This document shows positions 1 through 6,442 of a DNA stretch of 6,536 nucleotides, piece by piece. This stretch comes from Phycisphaerae bacterium (GTDB lineage Bacteria > Planctomycetota > Phycisphaerae > SM23-33). Position numbers and translations under genes: made by a program. Numbering within the stretch: position 1 is the stretch's first letter; each line of letters starts with the position of its first letter. The DNA is taken from assembly GCA_030628445.1 (NCBI GenBank), contig DAOVQV010000091.1:1-6536 (forward strand), in the 5' to 3' direction. The notes beneath the pieces are model-generated. The model had not been told where the DNA came from. It searched no databases and saw only the letters and a program-made list of their open reading frames with translations.

Positions 1-1322
1 ATGGCGACCTCGACGTGGTTGAGCAGGCCCTCGGTGATCTCGACGCCCGAGAGGCAGTCCTTGGCTACTTTTGAAACGGCCTGGTTCATCGCCTCGTTGT
101 TGTTGGTGGTCGCAACGATCAGGTTGGCCATGGTGACCTGGTCGTTCTCATTGACCTTGTAATGGTGAATAAGCGTCCCACGCGGCGCTTCCAGAATGCC
201 GACGGCCTCGTCTCGCCGCTCGCCGACCGTCAGCAGGTCCTCGCCCTGGAGGTCGTCGTCGTGCAGCAGGTCGTTGATCTTCTCGACCGAATGAAGGACC
301 TCGATCATGCGGGCCCAGTGGTACGCCATCGTGATGTTGTTGGGCTTGTTGTCGGTTACGGCCATGAAATCCTTGCGGGCGGCCTCGGCCTCGGGGGTGT
401 CGATCCAGTCGCAGACATTGATCCTCGCCAGCGGGCCCACGCGATACCAGCCGACATCGGGGCCGAGCGACTTGATGAACGGGGACTTCATGTACGACCA
501 GGAGCGGACATCCTCGGCGAGGTAGTCCAGGTAGTCCTCACCGTCGACCTGGTCGAAGATTTTATTGCCATCGGCGTCGATCGCTCGGAACCTGCCGTCA
601 TAGAGGTCCATGGCGCCGTCGCTGCGGACAATGGATAAGTGATTAGACCTGAACGAGCCGAAATCAGCCACTTCATCCAGATGTTCGAGAATGTAGTCCC
701 TGGCGATCTTCAGCGCGCCGCGGGACCATTCCATCATCTGGTCGATGTCGGCGAGCAACTCGTCGCGCTCGGTGATGGACAGATTTTTGTTGATTCCGCC
801 GGGGATCGCGCCCGTGCCGTGAATCTTCTTGCCGGCGGTGCGCTTGATAACTTCCTGCCCGAACTTGCGCATCATAACGCCCTGAACGGCGAGTTCCGGG
901 AACCTGGCCGCCACGCCGATGATGTTGCGGGTGGCGACATCCGACCCGAAGCCGAACAGCAGGTCGGGCGAACACAGGTGGAAGAAGTGCAGGGCGTGCG
1001 ATTGAAGCGTCTGGCCGTAGTGCATGAGCCTGCGCATTTTTTCGGCAGTGGGGGTGAGGTTTTCGGCGCCGACGATCCTGTCCATGGCCTTGGCGGCCGC
1101 CAGGTGATGGCTCACCGGACAGATGCCGCACAGTCGCTGCACCAGAACGGGTACTTCCCAGAAGGGCCTGCCCTGGATGAACCGCGCGAACCCGCGAAAC
1201 TCGACAATGTGCAGTCGGGCCTGGGTAACCTGCCCGTCTTTGTCGAGCAGGATAGTGACCTTGCCGTGTCCCTCAACACGAGTAACCGGTTCAATAACGA
1301 TTTTCCTACTCTCTGCAACCAC
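1..1322 (-). CDS. hoxH: NAD-reducing [NiFe] hydrogenase large (catalytic) subunit HoxH, partial (C-terminus off window)
   Basis: Catalytic subunit that splits or forms H2 at a Ni-Fe(CN)2CO centre in the cytoplasm. I read 440 codons without a stop, running off the left edge. The N-terminus has the family opening KIVIEPVTRVEGHGK (residues 7-21). The first active-site motif is RLCGICPVSHH, with Ni/Fe ligands C65 and C68 and conserved H72. Family segments FGQEVIK, EAPRGTLIHHY and NLIVATTNN follow, and the frame is open to ITEGLLNHVEVA at the edge. The second ligand motif (DPCxSC) and the peptide cleaved during maturation should lie in roughly 45 missing residues, judging from a usual length near 490. 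The start is GTG at 1322: it is in frame with the conserved N-terminus and has GGAG (1330-1333) seven bases upstream; no ATG fits. It begins 17 bp after the hoxY stop, last in the visible operon. Overall resemblance is to Cupriavidus/Ralstonia HoxH (group 3d) rather than MvhA or HyhL. Confidence 0.95.
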   Translation of the reverse strand, partial: MVAESRKIVIEPVTRVEGHGKVTILLDKDGQVTQARLHIVEFRGFARFIQGRPFWEVPVLVQRLCGICPVSHHLAAAKAMDRIVGAENLTPTAEKMRRLMHYGQTLQSHALHFFHLCSPDLLFGFGSDVATRNIIGVAARFPELAVQGVMMRKFGQEVIKRTAGKKIHGTGAIPGGINKNLSITERDELLADIDQMMEWSRGALKIARDYILEHLDEVADFGSFRSNHLSIVRSDGAMDLYDGRFRAIDADGNKIFDQVDGEDYLDYLAEDVRSWSYMKSPFIKSLGPDVGWYRVGPLARINVCDWIDTPEAEAARKDFMAVTDNKPNNITMAYHWARMIEVLHSVEKINDLLHDDDLQGEDLLTVGERRDEAVGILEAPRGTLIHHYKVNENDQVTMANLIVATTNNNEAMNQAVSKVAKDCLSGVEITEGLLNHVEVA

Positions 1323-1329
1323 AGTTGTT

Positions 1330-1333
1330 CTCC
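1330..1333 (-). promoter_or_regulatory. Shine-Dalgarno that fixes the GTG start of hoxH
   Basis: On the minus strand GGAG lies 7 bases before GTG (1322-1320), within the 17-bp hoxY-hoxH gap. It is the main support for a GTG start, because no in-frame ATG precedes the conserved KIVIEPVTR segment. Confidence 0.75.
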
Positions 1334-1339
1334 AGCGAA

Positions 1340-1885
1340 CTAGTCATACTTCAGCAACTCGTACGGCAATGTCACGGGCTTGTCCGTCAGCAGGGCGACA
1401 AGGGCTTCCCATATAGCATCGGCCGGGGGAGGGCAGCCGGGCAGATGGTAGTCAATCTTGACGACCTCGTGCACCGGGAAGACCTTGTTCAGCAGCAGTG
1501 GGATATCCGGGTCGTTGGGCGTCAGGCCGCCTGGATTGTGAACGCTTGGCCCGTTGATATAGGCCTCGTCGAGGCATTCCTTGAGAGGGATATTGTTGCG
1601 CATGGCGGGTATGCCGCCCATGGTCGCGCAATCGCCGATAGAGATGAGAATCTTACAGTGCTTGCGGAACTCCTGAAGCACGTGAACGTTTTCCTCGTTG
1701 GAACATCCGCCCTCGATGAGCCCGATATCGACGGGGCCCGAGAACGACTTTATGTCGTCGATTGGAGATTTGTCAAAGTCGATCAGCTCCACGAGTTTCA
1801 GGAGGCGATCGTCTATGTCCAACAGAGACATGTGGCATCCGAAACAACCTGCCAGCGATGTCGTAGCTACTTTTGGTTTGGCCAT
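1340..1885 (-). CDS. hoxY: NAD-reducing [NiFe] hydrogenase small subunit HoxY
   Basis: Small subunit (181 aa) that pairs with HoxH and carries the proximal [4Fe-4S] cluster, moving electrons between the Ni-Fe site and the diaphorase half. The four expected ligands are visible: C14 and C17 in AGCFGCHMSLLD, C86 in GDCATMGGIPAMRN and C151 in LPGCPPPAD. EGGCSNEENV (58-67) is another family block. It has no Tat signal and no C-terminal extra-cluster domain, which fits the short cytoplasmic small subunits of group 3 (about 170-210 aa) and not the periplasmic uptake type. The start is ATG at 1885, directly before MAKPKVATTSLAGCFGC; upstream there is only a weak purine stretch (GAAAG), so translation may depend partly on coupling to hoxU, 36 bp away. 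The stop lies 17 bp before hoxH. Length and motifs look intact. Confidence 0.95.
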   Translation of the reverse strand: MAKPKVATTSLAGCFGCHMSLLDIDDRLLKLVELIDFDKSPIDDIKSFSGPVDIGLIEGGCSNEENVHVLQEFRKHCKILISIGDCATMGGIPAMRNNIPLKECLDEAYINGPSVHNPGGLTPNDPDIPLLLNKVFPVHEVVKIDYHLPGCPPPADAIWEALVALLTDKPVTLPYELLKYD

Positions 1886-1921
1886 GATTGCTTTCGTCGC
1901 TTACCTGGGAATCCACGTGCA

Positions 1922-2623
1922 CTACTTCGTCTCGATGTCCGAGCCGATGGGTTTGCTGTCGTATTTGCGCTGCCCGATTGGCACGCGGTAGCCTGTGCGC
2001 TTCTTGATGATCGCGCCGACCGGGCAGGCGTCAATGGCCTCATCGATGACTGCGACGTCCGTGTCGGACAGGCCCGCTTCGGCGTTGACGGCGACCTTCT
2101 TGTTCGGCCCGCGGCCGACGAACTGGAAAACGTTTTTGCCGTCCAGCTCCTTCGACGCCCGCACACATCGGCCACACAGTATGCAGCGGTTCCGGTCGAT
2201 GAAGATATCCGGATGCGAGGCGTCCAGCTCGCGCTGGGGGAACAGGTAGGGGTACTTCGGTGCGACTATGCCGAAACGGTACGCCAGGGCCTGCAACTCG
2301 CAGTTGCCGCTCTTCTCGCAGAACATGCAGTAGTGGTTGCCCTCCACGAAGAGCATCTCGATGATGTCCCGGCGAATCTGCTGTACCTTGGGGATTTCGC
2401 TCTCGACGACCATGCCCTCGGAGACGGGCTGGGTGCAGGCGGCTTGCGGCCGGCCGTCGGCCAGCACGGTGCACACGCGGCAGGCGCCGAACGGGCTCAG
2501 GTCGGTCTTGGCGCACAGCCTGGGGATGTAGACGCCCGCGGCGTCGGCCGCCTGGAGGATGGTCTGGCCTGCTTGTGCGGTGACTTCAACGCCGTCAATC
2601 GTGAATGTGATGGATTTACTCAT
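1922..2623 (-). CDS. hoxU: NAD-reducing hydrogenase Fe-S subunit HoxU (NuoG N-terminal-like)
   Basis: Electron-transfer subunit (233 aa) linking HoxY to the FMN of HoxF; homologous to the N-terminal part of complex I NuoG. Three cluster sites can be read. A plant-type ferredoxin domain (about 1-75) has C37, C48, C51 and C63 for [2Fe-2S]. A His-Cys motif, NHYCMFCEKSGNCELQ, has H97, C99, C102 and C108 for [4Fe-4S]. A ferredoxin-type site has C147, C150, C153 and C200 (in DACPVGAI) for another [4Fe-4S]. The C-terminus TGYRVPIGQRKYDSKPI is typical of HoxU, which lacks the molybdopterin-like domain of NuoG. Start ATG at 2623 gives the expected beta-strand opening SITFTIDG; a GAGAG-like stretch lies about 8 bases upstream. 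It begins 29 bp after hoxF ends. All ligands are present and the length is normal. An NADP-dependent Fe-hydrogenase subunit is unlikely because hoxY and hoxH follow. Confidence 0.95.
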   Translation of the reverse strand: MSKSITFTIDGVEVTAQAGQTILQAADAAGVYIPRLCAKTDLSPFGACRVCTVLADGRPQAACTQPVSEGMVVESEIPKVQQIRRDIIEMLFVEGNHYCMFCEKSGNCELQALAYRFGIVAPKYPYLFPQRELDASHPDIFIDRNRCILCGRCVRASKELDGKNVFQFVGRGPNKKVAVNAEAGLSDTDVAVIDEAIDACPVGAIIKKRTGYRVPIGQRKYDSKPIGSDIETK

Positions 2624-2652
2624 TGTTGTCGCTCTCGTGCGGCTCCGCAGGC

Positions 2653-4452
2653 CTAATCGTGCTGTGCGATGGCCTTGGCTTCGCTCAAGGCCGATTCGAG
2701 ATCGAACGTCGCCAGAAGTTCGCCCGTAGCTGGCTTGACCAGAGCTTCATAGAGCTGGCGGAAGTTGGCCAGAGTTGTCAGTATCGGGTTGGGTGAGGTC
2801 TGCCCCAAACCGCAGCGGCTGGCAGTCTTGACCGTTTCCCCGAGGGCCTGGAGATAGTCCAGGTCTTCCGGGCAGCCCTGGCCGGAGCGGATCTTGTCCA
2901 GACGCTCCTTCAGCAGCACGTTGCCCACCCGGCATGGGGTGCAGTACCCGCAGCTCTCGTCGATGAAGAAGTCCATGAACTCCGCGACGATTCCCAGCAA
3001 ATCGCGCTTGGAGTTGAAGACCATGATCGACCCGCCCGTGGCGAGGTCGTCGAAGGAGATTGCCCGGTCGAAATCGCCTGGGGCCACCATCTCCCCGCTA
3101 GGTCCGCTGACCTGAACGGCGGCGGGGTCGGCGGCCTCGGCCATCTCCAGCACTTCGCTTAGCTTCGTACCGAAGTTAACTTCATAAACGCCGGGCCTGT
3201 CGCAGTCGCCGCAGACGCTCAGCAGCTTCGTGCCGGCGCTGCCCTTGGTGCCGAACTGCGAGAACCACGCGGCGCCCTTTTCCATAATCCGGGCGGCGCA
3301 GCACAGCGTTTCGACGTTGTTGACCACCGTGGGCTCGCCCAGGAAGCCCTTCTGGGCGGGGAACGGCGGGCGGTTCTTCGGATCGCCGCGAAGCCCCTCG
3401 CACGAGCTGATCAGGGCGGTCTCTTCCCCGCAGATGTACGCGCCGGCGCCCATCTGAATACGGATGTCGAAGTCAAAGCCTTTCTTCCCGCGGACGTTCT
3501 CGCCCAGCAGGCCGGCCTCCCGCCGCTCGCCAAGGATGCGCTCCAGGTGTCGGCGAAGGTAGGTGTATTCGCCGCGGAGGTACAGGACGCCCGCGTCGCT
3601 GCCGACGGCGTAGCCGGCTATCGTCATGCCCTCGAACAGCAGGTCCGCCCGCTCGGTGAGGATGACGCGGTCCTTGAACGTGCCCGGCTCGCCCTCGTCG
3701 GCGTTGCAGATGACGAACTTCCTCTCACCGTCGGCGGTGTGAGTGAACTCCCACTTCAGGCCCGTGGGGAAGCCCGCCCCGCCTCGGCCTCGCAGGCGGG
3801 CGATCTTCATACAGCGAATCACCTCCACGGGCGTCATTCCCAGGGCGTTGGCCAGCCCGGCTCCGGGCTGAAAGTCCGCGAAAATGACCGCACCGGGCCT
3901 GCGGATGTGGTTGACCACCATCGAGTGGACCAGCTTGTGGGCGTTGTTGCCGTCGCCGAGCTCGTGCGGCAGCTTGTAGTATTCTCTGCCGCTCTTGAGA
4001 CTGGCGACGATGTCACGGGCGTGGTCGGTCGAGAGGCGGGTCATTACTTCGTCGTTGACCAGCGCTGCCGGCGCCTGGTCGCACATGCCGATGCAGGGCG
4101 TCCACTCCAACGTTATCTTGCCGTCGGCGGTCGTTTCGCCAAAGCCGATGCCGAGCTCCTCGCTGAAGGCCGCCGCCACGCGATCGACGCGGTACATCTT
4201 GTCGATGACGTCGTTGCACAGGCGAATAACGACTTCGCCGGTGGGCTTGCCTGAGAGGAATGAATAGAAGGACGCCGTGCTTTCGACTTCCACACGGGGG
4301 GCGGAAACCGACTCGGCGATGATGTCTATCGTCTCGCCGTAGATGCCGCCCAGCCTCTCCTGGACGGCCCGAAGGATGTCCATCATGTTGCCGCGGTCGT
4401 TGCCGTACTGGGAGCAAATCTCTGTGACTGCCGCTTTCGTGGCTTTATTCAT
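2653..4452 (-). CDS. hoxF: NAD-reducing hydrogenase diaphorase subunit HoxF (fused NuoE-like and NuoF domains)
   Basis: Flavoprotein (599 aa) that reduces NAD+ with electrons from H2, or oxidises NADH in reverse. Residues about 1-155 form a NuoE-like thioredoxin-fold domain; the rest is NuoF-like. The FMN/NAD site is clear: GRGGAGFPTGLKW (222-234), NADEGEPGTFKDR (250-262), YLRGEY (291-296), GAGAYICGEETAL (335-347) and PTVVNNVETL (374-383). The [4Fe-4S] site is C501, C504, C507 (SCGYCTPCRVG) and C547 (SRCGLGQTSPNP). The NuoE-like domain keeps C79, C120 and C124, but D84 stands where NuoE has the second Cys of its C-x4-C pair, so a normal [2Fe-2S] cluster is doubtful there. The length matches the single-chain HoxF of Cupriavidus/Ralstonia (about 600 aa) rather than cyanobacteria, which encode hoxE separately. 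ATG at 4452 has GAGGTG eight bases upstream and is the first gene of the operon. Confidence 0.95.
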   Translation of the reverse strand: MNKATKAAVTEICSQYGNDRGNMMDILRAVQERLGGIYGETIDIIAESVSAPRVEVESTASFYSFLSGKPTGEVVIRLCNDVIDKMYRVDRVAAAFSEELGIGFGETTADGKITLEWTPCIGMCDQAPAALVNDEVMTRLSTDHARDIVASLKSGREYYKLPHELGDGNNAHKLVHSMVVNHIRRPGAVIFADFQPGAGLANALGMTPVEVIRCMKIARLRGRGGAGFPTGLKWEFTHTADGERKFVICNADEGEPGTFKDRVILTERADLLFEGMTIAGYAVGSDAGVLYLRGEYTYLRRHLERILGERREAGLLGENVRGKKGFDFDIRIQMGAGAYICGEETALISSCEGLRGDPKNRPPFPAQKGFLGEPTVVNNVETLCCAARIMEKGAAWFSQFGTKGSAGTKLLSVCGDCDRPGVYEVNFGTKLSEVLEMAEAADPAAVQVSGPSGEMVAPGDFDRAISFDDLATGGSIMVFNSKRDLLGIVAEFMDFFIDESCGYCTPCRVGNVLLKERLDKIRSGQGCPEDLDYLQALGETVKTASRCGLGQTSPNPILTTLANFRQLYEALVKPATGELLATFDLESALSEAKAIAQHD

Positions 4453-4460
4453 GCAACCGG

Positions 4461-4466
4461 CACCTC
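4461..4466 (-). promoter_or_regulatory. Shine-Dalgarno of hoxF
   Basis: GAGGTG on the minus strand lies 8 bases before the ATG at 4452. It is the strongest ribosome-binding site of the hox genes and supports this start, which matches the expected HoxF length. Confidence 0.75.
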
Positions 4467-4639
4467 AAGCTTCGGGGTCAACGGGAATTCCGCTTGGCTC
4501 ACGAGCCGCCGTCGTCGTCGGCCGATACTTCCACTCATCCGCCTGCTCCAGTCGATGAGGCCGCACACCCGGCAAAGCCGAGGGCCATTTCGTTGGTAAC
4601 TCGACCGCCAATCTGCCTTGCAGGAGCGAACAGAGCGGG

Positions 4640-4650
4640 AGTGAATCACT
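4640..4650. repeat. Short dyad AGTGAATCACT
   Basis: Odd-centred perfect palindrome AGTGA-A-TCACT, about 190 bp upstream of the hoxF start. GTGA/TCAC half-sites recall CRP/FNR-family operators, but the 1-bp centre is much shorter than the usual 6-bp spacer, so a regulator cannot be named. It could be chance. Confidence 0.3.
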
Positions 4651-4698
4651 TCTAGGTCACATACGCAGCCAACACTGCTTCGGCGCACGAAGCCTGAT

Positions 4699-4746
4699 CT
4701 ACAATCCAGACCGGAGGACCACCTCGAGCCTGGATGGGGATTGTAG
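4699..4746. repeat. Perfect 9-bp inverted repeat, 30-bp spacer, upstream of hoxF
   Basis: CTACAATCC at 4699-4707 is the exact reverse complement of GGATTGTAG at 4738-4746. The spacer can form a smaller hairpin, GAGG (4714-4717) with CCTC (4722-4725) around ACCA. Each arm contains a TACAAT hexamer, one per strand, pointing into the spacer. It could be an operator pair, an RNA stem in a long hoxF leader, or an overlap of promoter and repeat. No T-run follows on either strand, so it is not a standard intrinsic terminator. Confidence 0.55.
4740..4745 (-). promoter_or_regulatory. Candidate -10 element for the hox operon
   Basis: TACAAT on the minus strand, directed toward hoxF. At a 17-bp spacing the -35 position is TAGGCG, a poor match, so the promoter would need an activator. 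The 20-bp-spaced repeats lie just upstream, at a fitting distance. Use of this site would give a leader of roughly 280 nt. This is an inference from position; other promoters nearer hoxF cannot be excluded. Confidence 0.3.
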
Positions 4747-4771
4747 GACGGGCCTGTTCCCGCGCCTAGCG

Positions 4772-4801
4772 CAATTTCGCCGAGACGGCCACATTTTCGC
4801 C
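4772..4801 (-). repeat. Two direct repeats spaced exactly 20 bp (GGCGAAAWTG)
   Basis: On the plus strand CAATTTCGCC (4772-4781) and CATTTTCGCC (4792-4801) match at 9 of 10 bases and start 20 bp apart, about two helical turns, so both would face the same side of the DNA. They sit upstream of the candidate minus-strand -10 at 4740-4745, centred near -43 and -63 of the implied start. This geometry suits tandem activator sites. The regulator is unknown. Confidence 0.45.
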
Positions 4802-4804
4802 AAG

Positions 4805-4818
4805 GCCGCCCGGGCGGC
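4805..4818. repeat. 14-bp perfect palindrome GCCGCCCGGGCGGC
   Basis: A fully self-complementary GC-only sequence four bases to the right of the second 10-bp repeat. It could be a protein-binding dyad, but in GC-rich DNA such a palindrome may arise by chance. Confidence 0.4.
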
Positions 4819-5010
4819 TCCGCAGCGACCTGTGCCGAGTCCGGCGCGGCCGTCCGCTCCTGATCTCCGGCGGGACCGATGGCCGGATCGGCGGGGACAG
4901 CGCCGGCGATGATATCCGCTCGAACGGCGAACGAACTGTATCGTGTCGTCGCCCCGGGGCTTGTGTCGCGGCCGCCGTGTCACCCCCTTGCCCCCGCTGC
5001 CTGTTTCCCG

Positions 5011-5039
5011 TTGCCATTATCGCCCTTGTGTGGTACAAT
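5011..5039 (+). promoter_or_regulatory. Sigma-70-type promoter of the metalloprotease gene
   Basis: TTGCCA (5011-5016) and TACAAT (5034-5039) are separated by exactly 17 bp, and TGG directly before the -10 forms an extended -10 element. Each hexamer departs from consensus at one or two positions. Transcription would start near 5046, giving a leader of about 68 nt before the ATG at 5114. The sequence is AT-rich compared with its surroundings. Confidence 0.7.
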
Positions 5040-5098
5040 TATGTGTGTCTGGTGGACATGGCGTTGCAGCGCTAGTACAAGTGACCGAGAAGGAAAAC

Positions 5099-5105
5099 GG
5101 AGAGG
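5099..5105 (+). promoter_or_regulatory. Shine-Dalgarno that fixes the protease start
   Basis: GGAGAGG lies 8 bases before ATG at 5114. It favours this start over an in-frame ATG at 4943, which lies upstream of the promoter and would hide the signal peptide behind 57 residues. Confidence 0.8.
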
Positions 5106-5113
5106 CCGGGCAG

Positions 5114-6442
5114 ATGCGACCGCGAGCGATACTGATGGTCCTGGCGGTGTTGGCCTGGGGGCCGGCTGCCTCCGGTGAGACCGTTTGGCTCGATTTCTCC
5201 GGCGCTACCTGGCCGACCTTCACCGGCAAGGTGGCGGGTGATTTCGAGGACGCCATTCTCGGCGTCGTCCAGTCCGATTATGCGGACTACCCGTACCTGA
5301 GCTTCACGAAGAGCGGCCCCGGAGGGGCCGACTACACACAAATCGAGTTCGCCGAGTCGGCGGGGGCGGGAGTCCTGGGCGACGCGCACCTCGTCGACTG
5401 GGACAACAAGCTGCAATACCAGAACAACGTCAACTATACCAACAACGACCGGGGGGCGGCACTTGACGTATACGTGTCCGGCTTTACCGAGTACGGCTGG
5501 CCCTTCACCGATAGTTTCTCGCGGTTCACGACGGCCGTTGGCGGGACCACCTCCCATGAGCTCGGCCATGCCCTGGGCCTGCGGCACTTCGACACGTTCG
5601 GCCCGTCGCCCGTGCCGGGCAGCCCCGGGCCCATGGCCAACCATCACATAATGGCCACCGGGCCGACCGGCCTGGGGCTCACGGATCGGACGGACTACGA
5701 CCGGGTGTTCTCCGAGCACAGCGCCGACAAGCTGGCGTACCTGGACCCAGCCAACAAGGCCACTCGCAAACGGGCGGAGATGCTCTTCCCCCCGTATGCC
5801 CACAACACCATGGCGACCGCCGAAGACCTGACGATCGGGCCGGGGGACGTCGTTCCGCAGACCGGCCGGATGGTAATGGTGAAGGACGCCACCATCTTCG
5901 GCGCCGGCGAGTCGGACTTCTACTACTTCGACGCCAACGCCGGCGACCAGATATACGCCAACATCTTCAGCGCCAGATTGACGATGGATGACGGCATCAG
6001 GCCGGGTGCGTCAATCGATTCCGTGCTGCGGCTGTATGATCCCTCCGGTGCGGTGGTGTACTTCAACGACGACACCGGCTACAACCCTACCGACGAGGGC
6101 GACCCGGGGATCGGCGACTCCCTCGACCTCGCAGGTGGGCTGACGAAGGATGAGTTGCTCGGTACCAACGAAGCGACCTGGTTCTCCGCCGACGGCTCGG
6201 CCGGCGATTCGCCGTTCACCACCTACACGACGGACTCGATCCTGCTGGACAGTCCGTCGGGCGACTTCTTCACGCTCGGCGTCGCCGGGCGATGGTACAT
6301 CGAGGTGACGGCGGCCGACGTGTCGGACATCGGCAACTACGAGCTGTTCGTGGTGATGACGCCCGAGCCGATGACCGTCAGCTTGATGTTGGCGGGTGGC
6401 CTGGGCCTCCTTCGCCGCCCCCAACGCTTCCGCCGTCGCTGA
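5114..6442 (+). CDS. Secreted metzincin-type zinc metalloprotease with PPC-like domain and PEP-CTERM anchor
   Basis: Predicted exported zinc endopeptidase (442 aa). Residues 1-21 form a signal peptide: basic MRPR, a hydrophobic core, then AASG with likely cleavage before ETVWLDF. The catalytic domain (about 22-220) has HELGHALGLRH, where H148, H152 and H158 bind zinc and E149 is the catalytic base. HHIMATG supplies the Met-turn at M180, 22 residues after the third His. HExxHxxGxxH plus a Met-turn places it in the metzincin clan, closest in style to matrixin-like bacterial enzymes. Residues about 230-415 resemble a PPC beta domain (SDFYYFDANAGDQ, DSVLRLYDPSG, AGRWYIEV, GNYELFV), enlarged by an acidic, Gly/Asp-rich insert at about 310-375. 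The tail 417-442 is PEP, a hydrophobic stretch, then RRPQRFRRR: a PEP-CTERM sorting signal normally processed by an exosortase. Transcribed alone from its own promoter, divergent from hox. Substrate unknown; no functional link to the hydrogenase is visible. Confidence 0.88.
   Translation: MRPRAILMVLAVLAWGPAASGETVWLDFSGATWPTFTGKVAGDFEDAILGVVQSDYADYPYLSFTKSGPGGADYTQIEFAESAGAGVLGDAHLVDWDNKLQYQNNVNYTNNDRGAALDVYVSGFTEYGWPFTDSFSRFTTAVGGTTSHELGHALGLRHFDTFGPSPVPGSPGPMANHHIMATGPTGLGLTDRTDYDRVFSEHSADKLAYLDPANKATRKRAEMLFPPYAHNTMATAEDLTIGPGDVVPQTGRMVMVKDATIFGAGESDFYYFDANAGDQIYANIFSARLTMDDGIRPGASIDSVLRLYDPSGAVVYFNDDTGYNPTDEGDPGIGDSLDLAGGLTKDELLGTNEATWFSADGSAGDSPFTTYTTDSILLDSPSGDFFTLGVAGRWYIEVTAADVSDIGNYELFVVMTPEPMTVSLMLAGGLGLLRRPQRFRRR

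Larger units (their letters stand above)
4453..5010. other. Divergent intergenic region between hoxF and the protease gene
   Basis: I find no supportable gene in this stretch. Reading frames here are short, rich in Arg, Ser and Pro, and show no family motif. It must hold the hox promoter on the minus strand and ends next to the protease promoter on the plus strand. It contains the motifs listed separately: the dyad at 4640-4650, the inverted repeat at 4699-4746, the spaced repeats at 4772-4801 and the palindrome at 4805-4818. A small dyad, CCGAT/ATCGG with a 6-base loop, lies at 4876-4891. No sigma-54 site (TGGCAC-N5-TTGC) was seen on the minus strand. Confidence 0.7.

Noticed and set aside
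162..1343. Plus-strand open frames of 158 and 234 codons opposite hoxH
   Set aside because: They are antisense shadows of hoxH, whose frame I read continuously from 1322 to the edge with conserved motifs throughout.
2300..2335. H-x-C instead of H-x3-C spacing in the His-Cys cluster motif of HoxU as a possible defect
   Set aside because: This spacing (NHYCMFC) is, as far as I recall, normal for HoxU-type proteins and differs only from NuoG, so it is not an anomaly.
1325..2656. 443-codon open frame on the plus strand opposite hoxY and hoxU
   Set aside because: It lies antisense to two genes with complete catalytic motifs, and shows no recognisable domain. Long antisense frames are common in GC-rich coding DNA.
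3547..4254. 235-codon plus-strand open frame opposite hoxF
   Set aside because: Antisense to the NuoF-like and NuoE-like domains, with no motif and low-complexity Val/Ala/Gly/Asp composition.
4449..4688. 79-codon minus-strand frame whose end overlaps the hoxF start by four bases
   Set aside because: The ATGA overlap looks operon-like, but the peptide is Arg/Ser-rich, matches no known hydrogenase gene, and hoxF has its own strong ribosome site.
4943..5113. Upstream in-frame ATG that would lengthen the protease by 57 residues
   Set aside because: It precedes the promoter at 5011-5039 and would bury the signal peptide; the ATG at 5114 has a strong ribosome site.
5072..5803. 243-codon minus-strand open frame opposite the protease gene
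   Set aside because: It covers the protease catalytic domain in antisense and has no family features, promoter or ribosome site.
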